From Shewanella pealeana ATCC 700345 (GTDB lineage: Bacteria; Pseudomonadota; Gammaproteobacteria; Enterobacterales; Shewanellaceae): a stretch of DNA of 64,000 nt. Where the stretch lies: positions 1,363,001-1,427,000 of the forward strand of contig NC_009901.1 in the NCBI RefSeq assembly GCF_000018285.1, written 5' to 3'. The notes under the pieces are model-generated. The model ran no database searches. It saw nothing but the letters and a program-made list of their open reading frames with translations, and had not been told where the DNA came from. How positions within the stretch are numbered: the stretch's first letter is position 1; every line of letters starts with the position of its first letter. The position numbers and the translations under genes were made by a program. Below, piece by piece: positions 54,740-63,482 of the stretch.

Positions 54740-57280
54740 ATGGATGTTAGTAAAATAAAAAAAGAAATTTATGAGGGAATACTAAGTGGTAATGTCTCGA
54801 AATCTATTATCGATAACCTTGTTAGGCCAGACGGTTCATTTCTTTCAAAAGAATGTGAGCTTTGGGACTATAAAAAAACTTTCGAAGATACTAAGGATGC
54901 AACTCTAAAAACTCTAAAATCAATAATTAGCTTTCATAATACTTATGGGGGCTACTTAATTTTTGGTGTAGATGAGGTTGAGAAGGATACTTCTTTCGTT
55001 CTGAGTGGCGTGGAAAAGAATCTAATTGATCAGCAAAAATTGCGAGGACAGTTTGATAGATACTTCAATCAAAGACTTGATCTCACATATGAAGAAATCG
55101 TCATTTCTTCCGATAAAGGTGATTTGATTATTGGTTTGCTTCATATCCCTAAAAGAAGTAAAAAAAACCATTCAATAGCTTCGATAGTTGATGGTGTTAA
55201 CTCCAAGGGAAAAGTGATTTTAGAGAAAGATACCGTCTATATTAGAAAGATAGATGAGTGTAAAAGAGTTGTCTCCCAAGCAGATTTCGAATTTCTTGTT
55301 TCTGATAGACATTTTGACGCTGAACACGGTGTGCCAAAGAAAATAAGAAAAAATATAATTGAACACAACCTCCCCGACAAAAACTTCATTTGCCCTGATT
55401 TCATCGGGAGATTTGAAATCCTCCAAGAGCTTTGGTCTTGGCTATCTGATGACTTTAAATATACGAATGTCTTAGCAGCTGATGGTGGTAAAGGAAAAAC
55501 ATCAATTGCTTATGAGTTTTCGCAACTGATCATTCAGTCTGGTACTGATCTTTTTGAACAAGTAATATGGCTTACCGCAAAAAAACAACAGTTCAAAGCT
55601 GTTTATAATCAATATGTTGGTGTTCCAGAGACACACTATAAAGATCTCGAAACTCTTCTTAAAGAGGTGTGTTTAAGAACTGGATATTTACAAGATGAAG
55701 TAAGTGAATTTACTTTGCAGCAATTGCAAAGGGCTGCAAGAGATGGATTAGCTTTGATTCCATCATTTGTTGTTGTGGATGATATTGACTCCAATTCACC
55801 TGAAGAGCAAAAGCGTATTATGGAGATCGCTCGCTCTATTTCAAGTACATCATCTAGAGTGTTAATGACCACACGAGCCAATAATATTTACTCTAGTGAT
55901 TCTTCTATATTAGTCCCAGGCTTAAGAGGTAAAGAGTATATAGAGCTCGTTAACACTTTATGCGATGCTATCGGTCTGCCAAATTTTAATGAGAAAAACA
56001 TTGGGAAATTGAATGTAGCCTCAGAAGGCTCACCATTGTTTACGGAATCAATACTTAGGTTATGTAAGTTAGGTCTCTCGCTCGAAGGAGCTATTGAAGA
56101 TTGGTCAGGAAAGAGTGGAGATACCGTTCGCGAAGCTGCATTAAGAAAAGAAGTATCAGAGTTATCTCCAGAAGCAATAAAAATATTATTAACCATTTGC
56201 TACGTAGGTGATTTATCCCGTAGCGAACTACATCAATACACTGATTTTGAGAATTCAGAAGTTAACATTGCACTTGAACAGCTCGGAAATCTATTTCTCG
56301 TAAGTAGCATGGGATTTATTGAAGAGGAACCTCGGTTTGAAAGTACATCATCAATAAGTAAGTTAGTACTATCAATAGCAAACGAGATCGTTCCCAATTC
56401 TGAAGCATACATAAAGAGGATTCGAGAAATTGGTGAAGGTTTAGAAGCAAATACTCGGGTTCACATTCCAGAGGTAGGGGCTGCCGTGAGGCAATGCAAT
56501 TCTCTTCTTGCAGCAGAAAGATTTAGTGATTCGAGAAATACCGTACGCGCACTTATAAAGAAGCCACGCTTTAAAGAAAATAGTGATCTTTACTTTATTC
56601 TTGCTAAAACAGATTATGAAGACCCTTTAGTTAGTGATGAGGTTGCAAGAAAGTCTTTCGTTGAAGCGTTTATTAAAGGGCAAAGGAAGCCTGCTTTTTT
56701 TGAAATGTGGTATCAGACAGAAGTTAACAGTGGAAGTAGCCGTTCGATATTGGAAGTTTGTGAAAGTGCGCTTCGTAGTATTGGTAAATTTGATTCTCAA
56801 TGGGCTGAAAGGTGTGCTGTTGCGAATTACAACCAAGCAAGTAATACTAAAAATTATGAAAACAAGGTTAGATATCTTGTTTCTTGCTACGGACAGCTAT
56901 CCAAGCTTCTGAAAATTTCAAAGAGAGGTAAGTGGGAAGAACATAAACAATTAAGTGTAAAAGTAGTTGATGCTTTATGGGATGAATCGATGAATAACTC
57001 CAAGTATGAAATAGCTGGCAGCGCAATAATAAACGCTGTTAATGGAGGAGATATTAGAAGTGTAAACTTTAACCGAATGATTGAGGTATCCCATTTTTTT
57101 GTAGATGAAAAATTGGTTTCTGAGACTGCTTTTCGTGAACTTAGAGATAATCTGGAGTGGGCACCTCAGATTTTACGAAGTGGTGCTGGAAACAGAGAGC
57201 CGCTAGCAATAAAGCTTGAGCAAACATATAGAAATATGAAAGGGTCAATGCGTAACAAGAAACTAAAGGTAACAGCCTAG
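54740..57280 (+). CDS. AlbA_2/Schlafen-like domain fused to a STAND NTPase; putative anti-phage defence protein
   Basis: 846 residues, no named family recognised. Residues about 35-175 form an AlbA_2 (Schlafen-like) domain: E40 and K45 in ELWDYK, then FHNTYGGYLIFGVD at 65-78 and the closing VYIRK at 166-170. After FIGRFEILQEL (221-231) comes a STAND-type NTPase: Walker A ADGGKGKTS (247-255), Walker B FVVVDDID (343-350), sensor MTTRA (R379) and GSPLF (430-434), then a winged-helix segment around 475-545. The C-terminal 300 residues are helical without a recognised repeat and could be the sensor. No signal or membrane segment. Markedly AT-rich compared with neighbours, a single gene, bracketed by inverted repeats: signs of transfer. 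Defence is inferred. Confidence 0.85.
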   Translation: MDVSKIKKEIYEGILSGNVSKSIIDNLVRPDGSFLSKECELWDYKKTFEDTKDATLKTLKSIISFHNTYGGYLIFGVDEVEKDTSFVLSGVEKNLIDQQKLRGQFDRYFNQRLDLTYEEIVISSDKGDLIIGLLHIPKRSKKNHSIASIVDGVNSKGKVILEKDTVYIRKIDECKRVVSQADFEFLVSDRHFDAEHGVPKKIRKNIIEHNLPDKNFICPDFIGRFEILQELWSWLSDDFKYTNVLAADGGKGKTSIAYEFSQLIIQSGTDLFEQVIWLTAKKQQFKAVYNQYVGVPETHYKDLETLLKEVCLRTGYLQDEVSEFTLQQLQRAARDGLALIPSFVVVDDIDSNSPEEQKRIMEIARSISSTSSRVLMTTRANNIYSSDSSILVPGLRGKEYIELVNTLCDAIGLPNFNEKNIGKLNVASEGSPLFTESILRLCKLGLSLEGAIEDWSGKSGDTVREAALRKEVSELSPEAIKILLTICYVGDLSRSELHQYTDFENSEVNIALEQLGNLFLVSSMGFIEEEPRFESTSSISKLVLSIANEIVPNSEAYIKRIREIGEGLEANTRVHIPEVGAAVRQCNSLLAAERFSDSRNTVRALIKKPRFKENSDLYFILAKTDYEDPLVSDEVARKSFVEAFIKGQRKPAFFEMWYQTEVNSGSSRSILEVCESALRSIGKFDSQWAERCAVANYNQASNTKNYENKVRYLVSCYGQLSKLLKISKRGKWEEHKQLSVKVVDALWDESMNNSKYEIAGSAIINAVNGGDIRSVNFNRMIEVSHFFVDEKLVSETAFRELRDNLEWAPQILRSGAGNREPLAIKLEQTYRNMKGSMRNKKLKVTA

Positions 57281-58145
57281 CAGCAATTGATTTGGATGTT
57301 AGTGTATGGTTCAACACCATACACTGACTAATCCTACTATGCAGCTCCTAAGTATAAATCCAAGATTAATTGATCAAGGAGCGGAGTGAATAAGGGAGTT
57401 TGAGATACTTTTTCTCATCTGAGTCACTAGCGCTAGAGTCAGTACTCTAGCGCATTTTTGTCCAAAAACGAGCTAGGGCTATAGTCATAACTCAAAACCC
57501 TAATAGCGCATTTAGGCCTGCAGAAAACACCCTTTCCCCATCGAAGTTGCCGAAATACGTTGAAGAAATAGTCGTAATGCCCACATGGATGTGGGCATAG
57601 CTTTCGCGGGGCAGGATGCCCCATCGGAAGCGTTAGACTATTTCGAATAAGTATAAGGCTCGTATCTAATGCATGTAACTTCGTCGGGGCGTCATGGTGG
57701 ATGCAAGGAGGATAAGGACGAGCAGTCCTCCTTGCTCGGGTGTGGGCGAAGCGCCACGACTTTTATCAAGCACCGCTTGATTGCTTAAAACGCTTTAGAG
57801 GTTTTCGAACTAAAAACTTTAAGTCACTTTTGTCCAAAAGTGCGTTAGCGAGAAAGATGAGGTCACCGCATAGCAGCGTATATTGCTTTATCCTTTAGAA
57901 TCAATTGAATCTCTTTTAATACTGATTAACTCACTGTTTATTTAATAATTAATCCATTTGCTGAGGCTTGCGTTATCGGGGGCTGTATTAGCGAGGCTTA
58001 TATTAGTGGGGTTAGGATTAGTGAGGCGGTGTCATTTAAGAAGGCTCAATTCCTAAGGGAAATTGAGCTGATAAGGGAGCACTCTTATATGCTGCAGGCA
58101 GGTCATGGGCCCGCGGCCGTAAAGTTTAGGCCTGTAGTAACTTGG
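57281..58145. other. Long intergenic region between the STAND gene and pirin
   Basis: A perfect stem, AGTGTATGGT-TCAAC-ACCATACACT, at 57301-57325 follows the STAND gene without a T run. Composite repeat copy 4 occupies 57457-57785. 57860-58140 is AT-rich, with the repeated words TTAGTGAGGC/TTAGCGAGGCT and no gene. Confidence 0.6.
57457..57785 (+). repeat. Dispersed composite repeat, copy 4
   Basis: Plus-strand copy: GTCCAAAAACGAGCTAGGGC, CCCCATCGAAGTTGCCGAAA, then 57667-57760, which is the inverse of 52780-52873 with 93 of 94 bases equal. It includes the stems AAGGAGGATAAGGACGAGCAG with TCCTCCTT and GTGGGCGAAGCGCCAC. Together with copies 2 and 3 it brackets the IS element and the STAND gene. 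Confidence 0.85.
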
Positions 58146-58907
58146 CTATTCGATTGTATCAATAATGATGATTTCACAATCAGTTGTAGCGCTTAAATTA
58201 ATGGACTTTGACTGAGTCACTTCAGCACCATCACCTTTATTCATGGTTATATTGTCTATTTGACTACCGGTGGCCGAGGCATCTTCAATGTCGAACATAC
58301 CATTAGAGGCTAAAATATACGCTTGATGGTTAATGTTATGTTCAATTACTGTACCTTTGGCTAACTTGCCCCCGTAGATACGTGCTTCTTGGTTGATAAA
58401 AAGCGCCTGGCTATCTTTCTTACCATCAGCCTCAGTATCGGTTTTGCTCGTATCTTCACTATAGCCTGATGCCAATAGCGTCAGTTCCTCTGTCTGCTGC
58501 GTAGGGAATTTTTTACTTTCCCAGCGAGGTTCGACGTTTTGCTTATTGGTCTCAATCCAAATTTGATAAAGGGTTAATGGGTCTTTGGTGCGATTATATT
58601 CCGAGTGCACTATGCCTTTGCCTGCACTCATCACTTGTACTTCACCCGCTTCGGTGATGCCTATATTGCCTGTACTGTCTTGATGGGTAATTGCGCCTGA
58701 GCGAATAAAGCTGATAATTTCCATATTCCGGTGTGGGTGCGATGCAAAGCCGGTACCTGCTTCAACCCAATCATCATTGACCACACGTAATTTACCAAAG
58801 CCCATGCGCGTAGGATTATAATAATTGGCAAAGCTAAAGTGATGTTTAGATTTAAGCCAACCGTGGTTAGCATGACCTAAACGGTTATAGGGATAATGTT
58901 TGATCAT
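58146..58907 (-). CDS. Pirin family protein
   Basis: Bicupin of 253 residues. The start ATG at 58907 (MIKHYPYNRLGH) has AAGGAAA upstream; the longer frame to 58970 is not supported. The N-terminal cupin has the metal ligands in FASHPHRNMEIISFI and the downstream GKGIVHSEYN (His, His, His, Glu). YhhW-type pirins act as quercetinases or redox sensors. Third gene of a doxX-GST-pirin run, probably handling quinones or electrophiles. Confidence 0.93.
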   Translation of the reverse strand: MIKHYPYNRLGHANHGWLKSKHHFSFANYYNPTRMGFGKLRVVNDDWVEAGTGFASHPHRNMEIISFIRSGAITHQDSTGNIGITEAGEVQVMSAGKGIVHSEYNRTKDPLTLYQIWIETNKQNVEPRWESKKFPTQQTEELTLLASGYSEDTSKTDTEADGKKDSQALFINQEARIYGGKLAKGTVIEHNINHQAYILASNGMFDIEDASATGSQIDNITMNKGDGAEVTQSKSINLSATTDCEIIIIDTIE

Positions 58908-59021
58908 AAGATTTCCTTGCGCTGTAAATATAAGCCTCATTGATAAATAGCCGCTAACGTCTGCTATCAATGAGCTGTATGAGCATCGAATATTTAAATA
59001 TGAGCGTTTGCTCGCCAGTTG

Positions 59022-60005
59022 TTAGCTAAATTGCTCGTCTCTAGTGTGAGCAACCGTCCAATCCTGTTTGTGGGATATTGGCACAATACCGTAGGGGTTG
59101 ATTGCTAGATGGCTTGCATAGTAATGGCGTTTTATATGTGCTTGATTAACTGTTTTAGCAATATTAGGCATTTGGTACAGCTCTAACATAAAGTGATAAA
59201 TATTGTTGTATTGCTCAATTAGTTTTAGGTTACATTTAAAGTGCGTATGGTAAACAGAATCGAAACGCACCAAGGTAACCCACAAGCGCCAGTCCGCTTC
59301 GGTCAGTTCATTTCCGGTTAAATAACGTTGTGTCGAAAGCTTCTGGTCAAGCTGTTCGAGTGCTGCAAATAACGCAGTGACATTCTTATCGTATGCTTCT
59401 TGGGTCGTCGCAAAGCCTGTTTTGTACACGCCATTATTAATCTTGTGGTAAACCAGCTCATTCTCGATATCAATTTTTCCCCGTAAATGCTCTGGGTAAA
59501 AATCGAGTGTATTGCCGCTAATGTCATTAAAAGCACTATTGAACATACGAATAATTTCAGATGATTCATTGTTAACTATGACGTTATTTTTCTTGTCCCA
59601 TAAAATAGGTACGCTGTTCACGCCGCTGTAATCAGGATCTTGAGCCAGGTACTTTTCACCAATAAAGTTATCCCCGTATAAATCATCACCCGTTGTGCCA
59701 TAAAGCTGTGCTGATGCTTCATCATGCTTAAAGCTCCAACCTTTATCATGCATATCAGGGTGTACAACACTCACGGTAATTAAATTCTCTAAACCTTTTA
59801 GCTGACGGAAAACTAAGGTGCGATGCGCCCATGGGCAAGCTAGCGATACGTATAAATGATAACGGTCAGCTTCCGCTTTAAACCCTTCTCGCCCGCTAAT
59901 ACCTGCACTGCCATCGGGGGTTATCCAATTTCTAAATTGTGACTCTTTACGCTGATACTCGCCATTTTTGATACTGCTGTTCCAACTATTTTTTACAGAT
60001 GTCAT
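59022..60005 (-). CDS. Glutathionyl-hydroquinone reductase (Xi-class GST, YqjG/EcfM4-like)
   Basis: Cytoplasmic glutathione transferase that reduces glutathionyl-hydroquinones. 327 residues. The thioredoxin-fold domain has the catalytic cysteine in SLACPWAHRTLV (about residue 58), the NNESSEIIRMFN glutathione-binding block and the C-terminal helical domain with ADWRLWVTLVRFDSVYHTHFKCN, all diagnostic of the Xi class. It lies between doxX and pirin genes on the same strand. Confidence 0.94.
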   Translation of the reverse strand: MTSVKNSWNSSIKNGEYQRKESQFRNWITPDGSAGISGREGFKAEADRYHLYVSLACPWAHRTLVFRQLKGLENLITVSVVHPDMHDKGWSFKHDEASAQLYGTTGDDLYGDNFIGEKYLAQDPDYSGVNSVPILWDKKNNVIVNNESSEIIRMFNSAFNDISGNTLDFYPEHLRGKIDIENELVYHKINNGVYKTGFATTQEAYDKNVTALFAALEQLDQKLSTQRYLTGNELTEADWRLWVTLVRFDSVYHTHFKCNLKLIEQYNNIYHFMLELYQMPNIAKTVNQAHIKRHYYASHLAINPYGIVPISHKQDWTVAHTRDEQFS

Positions 60006-60067
60006 GGTCGGTGCCTTTAATTCTGGGGATGAGCAATGTGCTATTTTGGGGGGGTACTCTGTATTGA

Positions 60068-60517
60068 TTAAGCTAAACGCTGCGCGATTGCACTATCTAG
60101 AGATAGCTTACCTGCGCCACTAAACATTAATGAAACTGATATAGCGACCAATGTAAGCGCGAATTCATAGCCATTGGTTGCCATGAATAGGCCGTTATCA
60201 ATATGGACACTAAAAATGGCGACTATCATTGTGATGGCTAAAACAAAGCTGGTTGGTCTGGTCAGCAATCCGACAATTAATAATATACCGCCGAAAAACT
60301 CAACGCTGCCAGCCATTAATGCCATTAAGTAACCTGGTGCCAGTCCAATAGATTCCATCCATTGTCCCGTTCCTTCTAAGCCATAGCCACCAAACCAAGC
60401 AAAAAGTTTTTGTGCGCCATGAGCCATGAAAAGCATTCCAGCAATTAATCTAAGTGGTAGTGCTGATACTGACTGTTCTGTTTTAGTGACGATGTTAGCA
60501 ATGTTTTTAATGTTCAT
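60068..60517 (-). CDS. DoxX family membrane protein
   Basis: 149-residue inner-membrane protein with four helices. The family signature RLIAGMLFMAHGAQKLFAWFGG is at about 23-44, followed by EFFGGILLIVGLLTRP. DoxX proteins are linked to thiol/redox and quinone-related stress but lack an assigned reaction. It is the first gene of the doxX-GST-pirin run, with AAGGTAAA before its ATG, and is divergent from the LysR gene (about 200 bases apart). Confidence 0.93.
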   Translation of the reverse strand: MNIKNIANIVTKTEQSVSALPLRLIAGMLFMAHGAQKLFAWFGGYGLEGTGQWMESIGLAPGYLMALMAGSVEFFGGILLIVGLLTRPTSFVLAITMIVAIFSVHIDNGLFMATNGYEFALTLVAISVSLMFSGAGKLSLDSAIAQRLA

Positions 60518-60733
60518 ATTCTTTTACCTTAGTATTCATCCAATATGGGTTATTAGTGGCGTGTTGATAATGGGTTCTTGTTAATATGTTGCTATTGTAT
60601 AAGTTGAAAAAATATTGAATAACCCCTAATGTTTGTTCGATATGTTCAAAAAATTTGAACAATTAATGGGTGCTATAAGTGAGTCGCTCATTGTCGACAT
60701 AAAACTTGGCTTAAAAAAATGAAGGGTTCAACA

Positions 60734-61648
60734 ATGAATACACCTCCGCTTAGTATTGAAGCATTATTGGTCTTAGATGCGATTGAACATCGGGGCAGTT
60801 ATGCCGCAGCAGCGGAGCAATTAAATAAAGTCCCTTCAGCACTTTCTTACATAGTGCAAAAGCTAGAAGAACAATTAGGCGTAACATTATTTGTGCGACA
60901 AGGACGGCGAGCGGTGCTTACACCCGCGGGTAAGCATTTATTAGTGGAAGGCCGTAAGGTCTTATCTGTAATCAATACTTTGTCAGAGCAAACCCAAACC
61001 ATCGCCAATGGCTGGGAGCCTAAAATTCGCATCGCTTGCGACTCAATTATTGATATCAATCCTATTTTCACTGTCATACAGCAATTTTTATCTGAACATC
61101 AAAACATTGAGGTGGATGTGCAAGAAGAGGTCATGAATGGCACTTGGGAAGCGTTAATTGAAGATAGAGTCGATTTAGTGATTGGTGCCCCAGCTCCGGT
61201 ACCTAATCAAAAAGGGATCAGAGCAATAAAGACTGGGGAATTAAACAGTGTATTGGTTGTTAGCAAATCGCATGAGCTGGCAACCGAGGCGTTGCGCGCT
61301 AACGAGCAGACTCAAACAAGCGAACTAAGCAAATATCGAAGCGTGATTGTTCATGATACGGCGAAACATGAAATTCCATGGTCAGCTAATTTGCTCGAAG
61401 GCAGCCAACATTTTTATGTGAGCTCTATTACACAAAAGATTGCCGCCATTCTTGCTGGAATAGGAATTGGTCATTTACCAACATCTATGGCCCAGCCATA
61501 TATTGAGTTAGGCGAGTTGGTTGTGATTGAATTAGAAAATAAACCCGCACCTCAAGATTTATTTATGGCGTGGAAAATCACAAATAAAGGGAAAGGGTTG
61601 AACCGGTTAAAGGCGATGTTACTAGAGGAAAATAACCCTAATGCTTAA
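60734..61648 (+). CDS. LysR-family regulator of the doxX-GST-pirin cluster
   Basis: 304-residue transcription factor. The helix-turn-helix is in RGSYAAAAEQLNKVPSALSYIVQKLEEQLG, with a C-terminal substrate-binding-like effector domain. I start it at the ATG at 60734 (MNTPPLS), preceded by GAAGGG; an ATG at 60719 is the alternative. Divergent from doxX, so it probably controls the three genes on the minus strand. The 60518-60733 gap contains TGTTCGATATGTTC and AAAAAATTTGAACAATT, suggestive of an operator. Confidence 0.93.
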   Translation: MNTPPLSIEALLVLDAIEHRGSYAAAAEQLNKVPSALSYIVQKLEEQLGVTLFVRQGRRAVLTPAGKHLLVEGRKVLSVINTLSEQTQTIANGWEPKIRIACDSIIDINPIFTVIQQFLSEHQNIEVDVQEEVMNGTWEALIEDRVDLVIGAPAPVPNQKGIRAIKTGELNSVLVVSKSHELATEALRANEQTQTSELSKYRSVIVHDTAKHEIPWSANLLEGSQHFYVSSITQKIAAILAGIGIGHLPTSMAQPYIELGELVVIELENKPAPQDLFMAWKITNKGKGLNRLKAMLLEENNPNA

Positions 61649-61788
61649 GTGAGCAAATGATTAAATTCATATGAAATATCATGTATTGCATCTCCCATAG
61701 CGTGAATCTCACCACGAAGCGCCACGACGTTAGCTGTTAGATACAGTCTAACGTTATTAGAGGGATTATCAGCGTTTATCCTAAGCGC

Positions 61789-63411
61789 TTATTTAACTCT
61801 GCCTTTGCATTTATCTATCGCCGCTAGGTAGTAATCTTGATAATTGATGTTTACTAATTCCTGTTCTGCGTAAAGCTGTCTGACGACGTTATCGCAGCGG
61901 CTTATTATCAACTTTACCTGCACGACACCGGCTCCCTGGGGCCAGACGTAGGAGAGTGACTTGATGATATTTAAGCACACCATCTTCAGCAGTGGTGCTT
62001 TCTCGTGGATCGCGAGATAAGTTTCTAGCAACGTTGAGTTGTCTATTTGGTCTTTTTTAATGGTGAGATACTTCTCTTTAAGCCAAGATTTCTTAGACTC
62101 ATTGCTATTTTTTAATCCGTCCAGCATGGTGACTTTACTCGAAAACACTATCTGACTCTGCTCATAGCCTAAGGTCTGACTACACCACTGTATGGCTTGA
62201 TTAAACTCATTTTCAACGCTCATGGCATTGAGTAGCCATGCGTAATGATACGCGGCATAAAAATGGCTGAAACATTCCTTGCTATGTAGGTTTTTTAGGA
62301 TATTAATCGCCGAGCGAAAGAAGCCCAGCTCAAGTGATATATGCGCCTTAATTAGCTCTATCTCATCCTGAATAGATGCATCTTTTGACTCCATTAGTAG
62401 CCTGAAGTGATGCTTGGCTTCCTCGATAAGATTGGCCTTATTAGGGCTGGTTTGGCAAGCATATAGCAACACTCTTATAAGGGTGAGTTTGGCAAACTCA
62501 TTATTGCGATAGGTGTCTTTGTTTATCTCCAGATACAGGCGATAGCGATTTAGCGCCTGTTGGTAGTCCTCAACCGATAGACACAAGTTGACTATGATGA
62601 GCTCTCGCTCTGAGTTGCCGGGCACCAGTTGGCTAGCTATTTCTAGATGCGAAATAGCGGCAGGCGTATCGTGGCTTTTCAGTTTTAGATAGGCGGCCTC
62701 GGTTCTAATTCGTGTATCGTTAGGCGATGACATGAGTAGCTGGTTGATGATCTTTTCCGCTTCATCGGTTTGACCTAGATTGGCTAAGGAATTTGCTAAG
62801 CCGACCTTAGCCCAGTCGAGCTCTTTCTTTGCAAGTGTCGATTCGTAAACCTGTTTAGCCTGTTCATGGCGCTGTAACATGGTGAGAAAAGAGGCGCGAA
62901 ACCTTTTAACCACGAAGTAATACTCAGGATGAAACGGGGCGAGATCATCACATAGCTGCAAACCTTTCTGAGCATCTAAGGTGCGCTCTGCTGCGTAGAG
63001 GCCTGACAATTTTTGTCTGCGCCTAATGGCTACCGAGATCCGCTCTTTTAGAGAAACAGCATTGAAAGGTTTTAATAAGTACTCATCGGGCTTGAGCTCT
63101 ATGATAGGTCTAACCGTTGCCGCTGAATTATCTCCAGTAACGAGGATAAAAACGGCTTCGTCAGACAATAGATTCAGATGCTTAAACTCTTCAAACAACT
63201 GCTTGCCATTCATACCTGTACCAAAGTTATAGTCGCAGATAATTACGTCGAACGGCTTATTGGATACAAGTTCGAGGGCTATCTTGGCCGACTTGCAGGT
63301 CTGCACGCTGTTTTCTAAAAAGCCTAGCTTCACCAGCATACTCTTTATGGTAAAGAGGAAGGTCGGTGCGTCATCTACGACTAGCACTTTTAATGATTGA
63401 AAAGATTGCAT
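61789..63411 (-). CDS. Receiver-domain response regulator with TPR output
   Basis: 540 residues. The N-terminal CheY-like receiver (about 1-125) is intact: acidic pocket D13-D14, phospho-acceptor D60 in IICDYNFG, T92 in LVTGDN and K114 in YLLKPF. The rest is helical with tetratricopeptide-like repeats from about residue 160 (for example AKVGLANSLANLGQTDEAEKII), giving a protein-protein output rather than DNA binding. The adjacent hybrid kinase gene ends 70 bases upstream on the same strand, so the two are probable partners. The regulated process is unknown. Confidence 0.93.
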   Translation of the reverse strand: MQSFQSLKVLVVDDAPTFLFTIKSMLVKLGFLENSVQTCKSAKIALELVSNKPFDVIICDYNFGTGMNGKQLFEEFKHLNLLSDEAVFILVTGDNSAATVRPIIELKPDEYLLKPFNAVSLKERISVAIRRRQKLSGLYAAERTLDAQKGLQLCDDLAPFHPEYYFVVKRFRASFLTMLQRHEQAKQVYESTLAKKELDWAKVGLANSLANLGQTDEAEKIINQLLMSSPNDTRIRTEAAYLKLKSHDTPAAISHLEIASQLVPGNSERELIIVNLCLSVEDYQQALNRYRLYLEINKDTYRNNEFAKLTLIRVLLYACQTSPNKANLIEEAKHHFRLLMESKDASIQDEIELIKAHISLELGFFRSAINILKNLHSKECFSHFYAAYHYAWLLNAMSVENEFNQAIQWCSQTLGYEQSQIVFSSKVTMLDGLKNSNESKKSWLKEKYLTIKKDQIDNSTLLETYLAIHEKAPLLKMVCLNIIKSLSYVWPQGAGVVQVKLIISRCDNVVRQLYAEQELVNINYQDYYLAAIDKCKGRVK

Positions 63412-63482
63412 AAAGGGTATTGTCCAAAAAACGAAAGTGTTGATGAGCGGGCTTAATCACTAAGCCTGCGAGCATCAAATAA

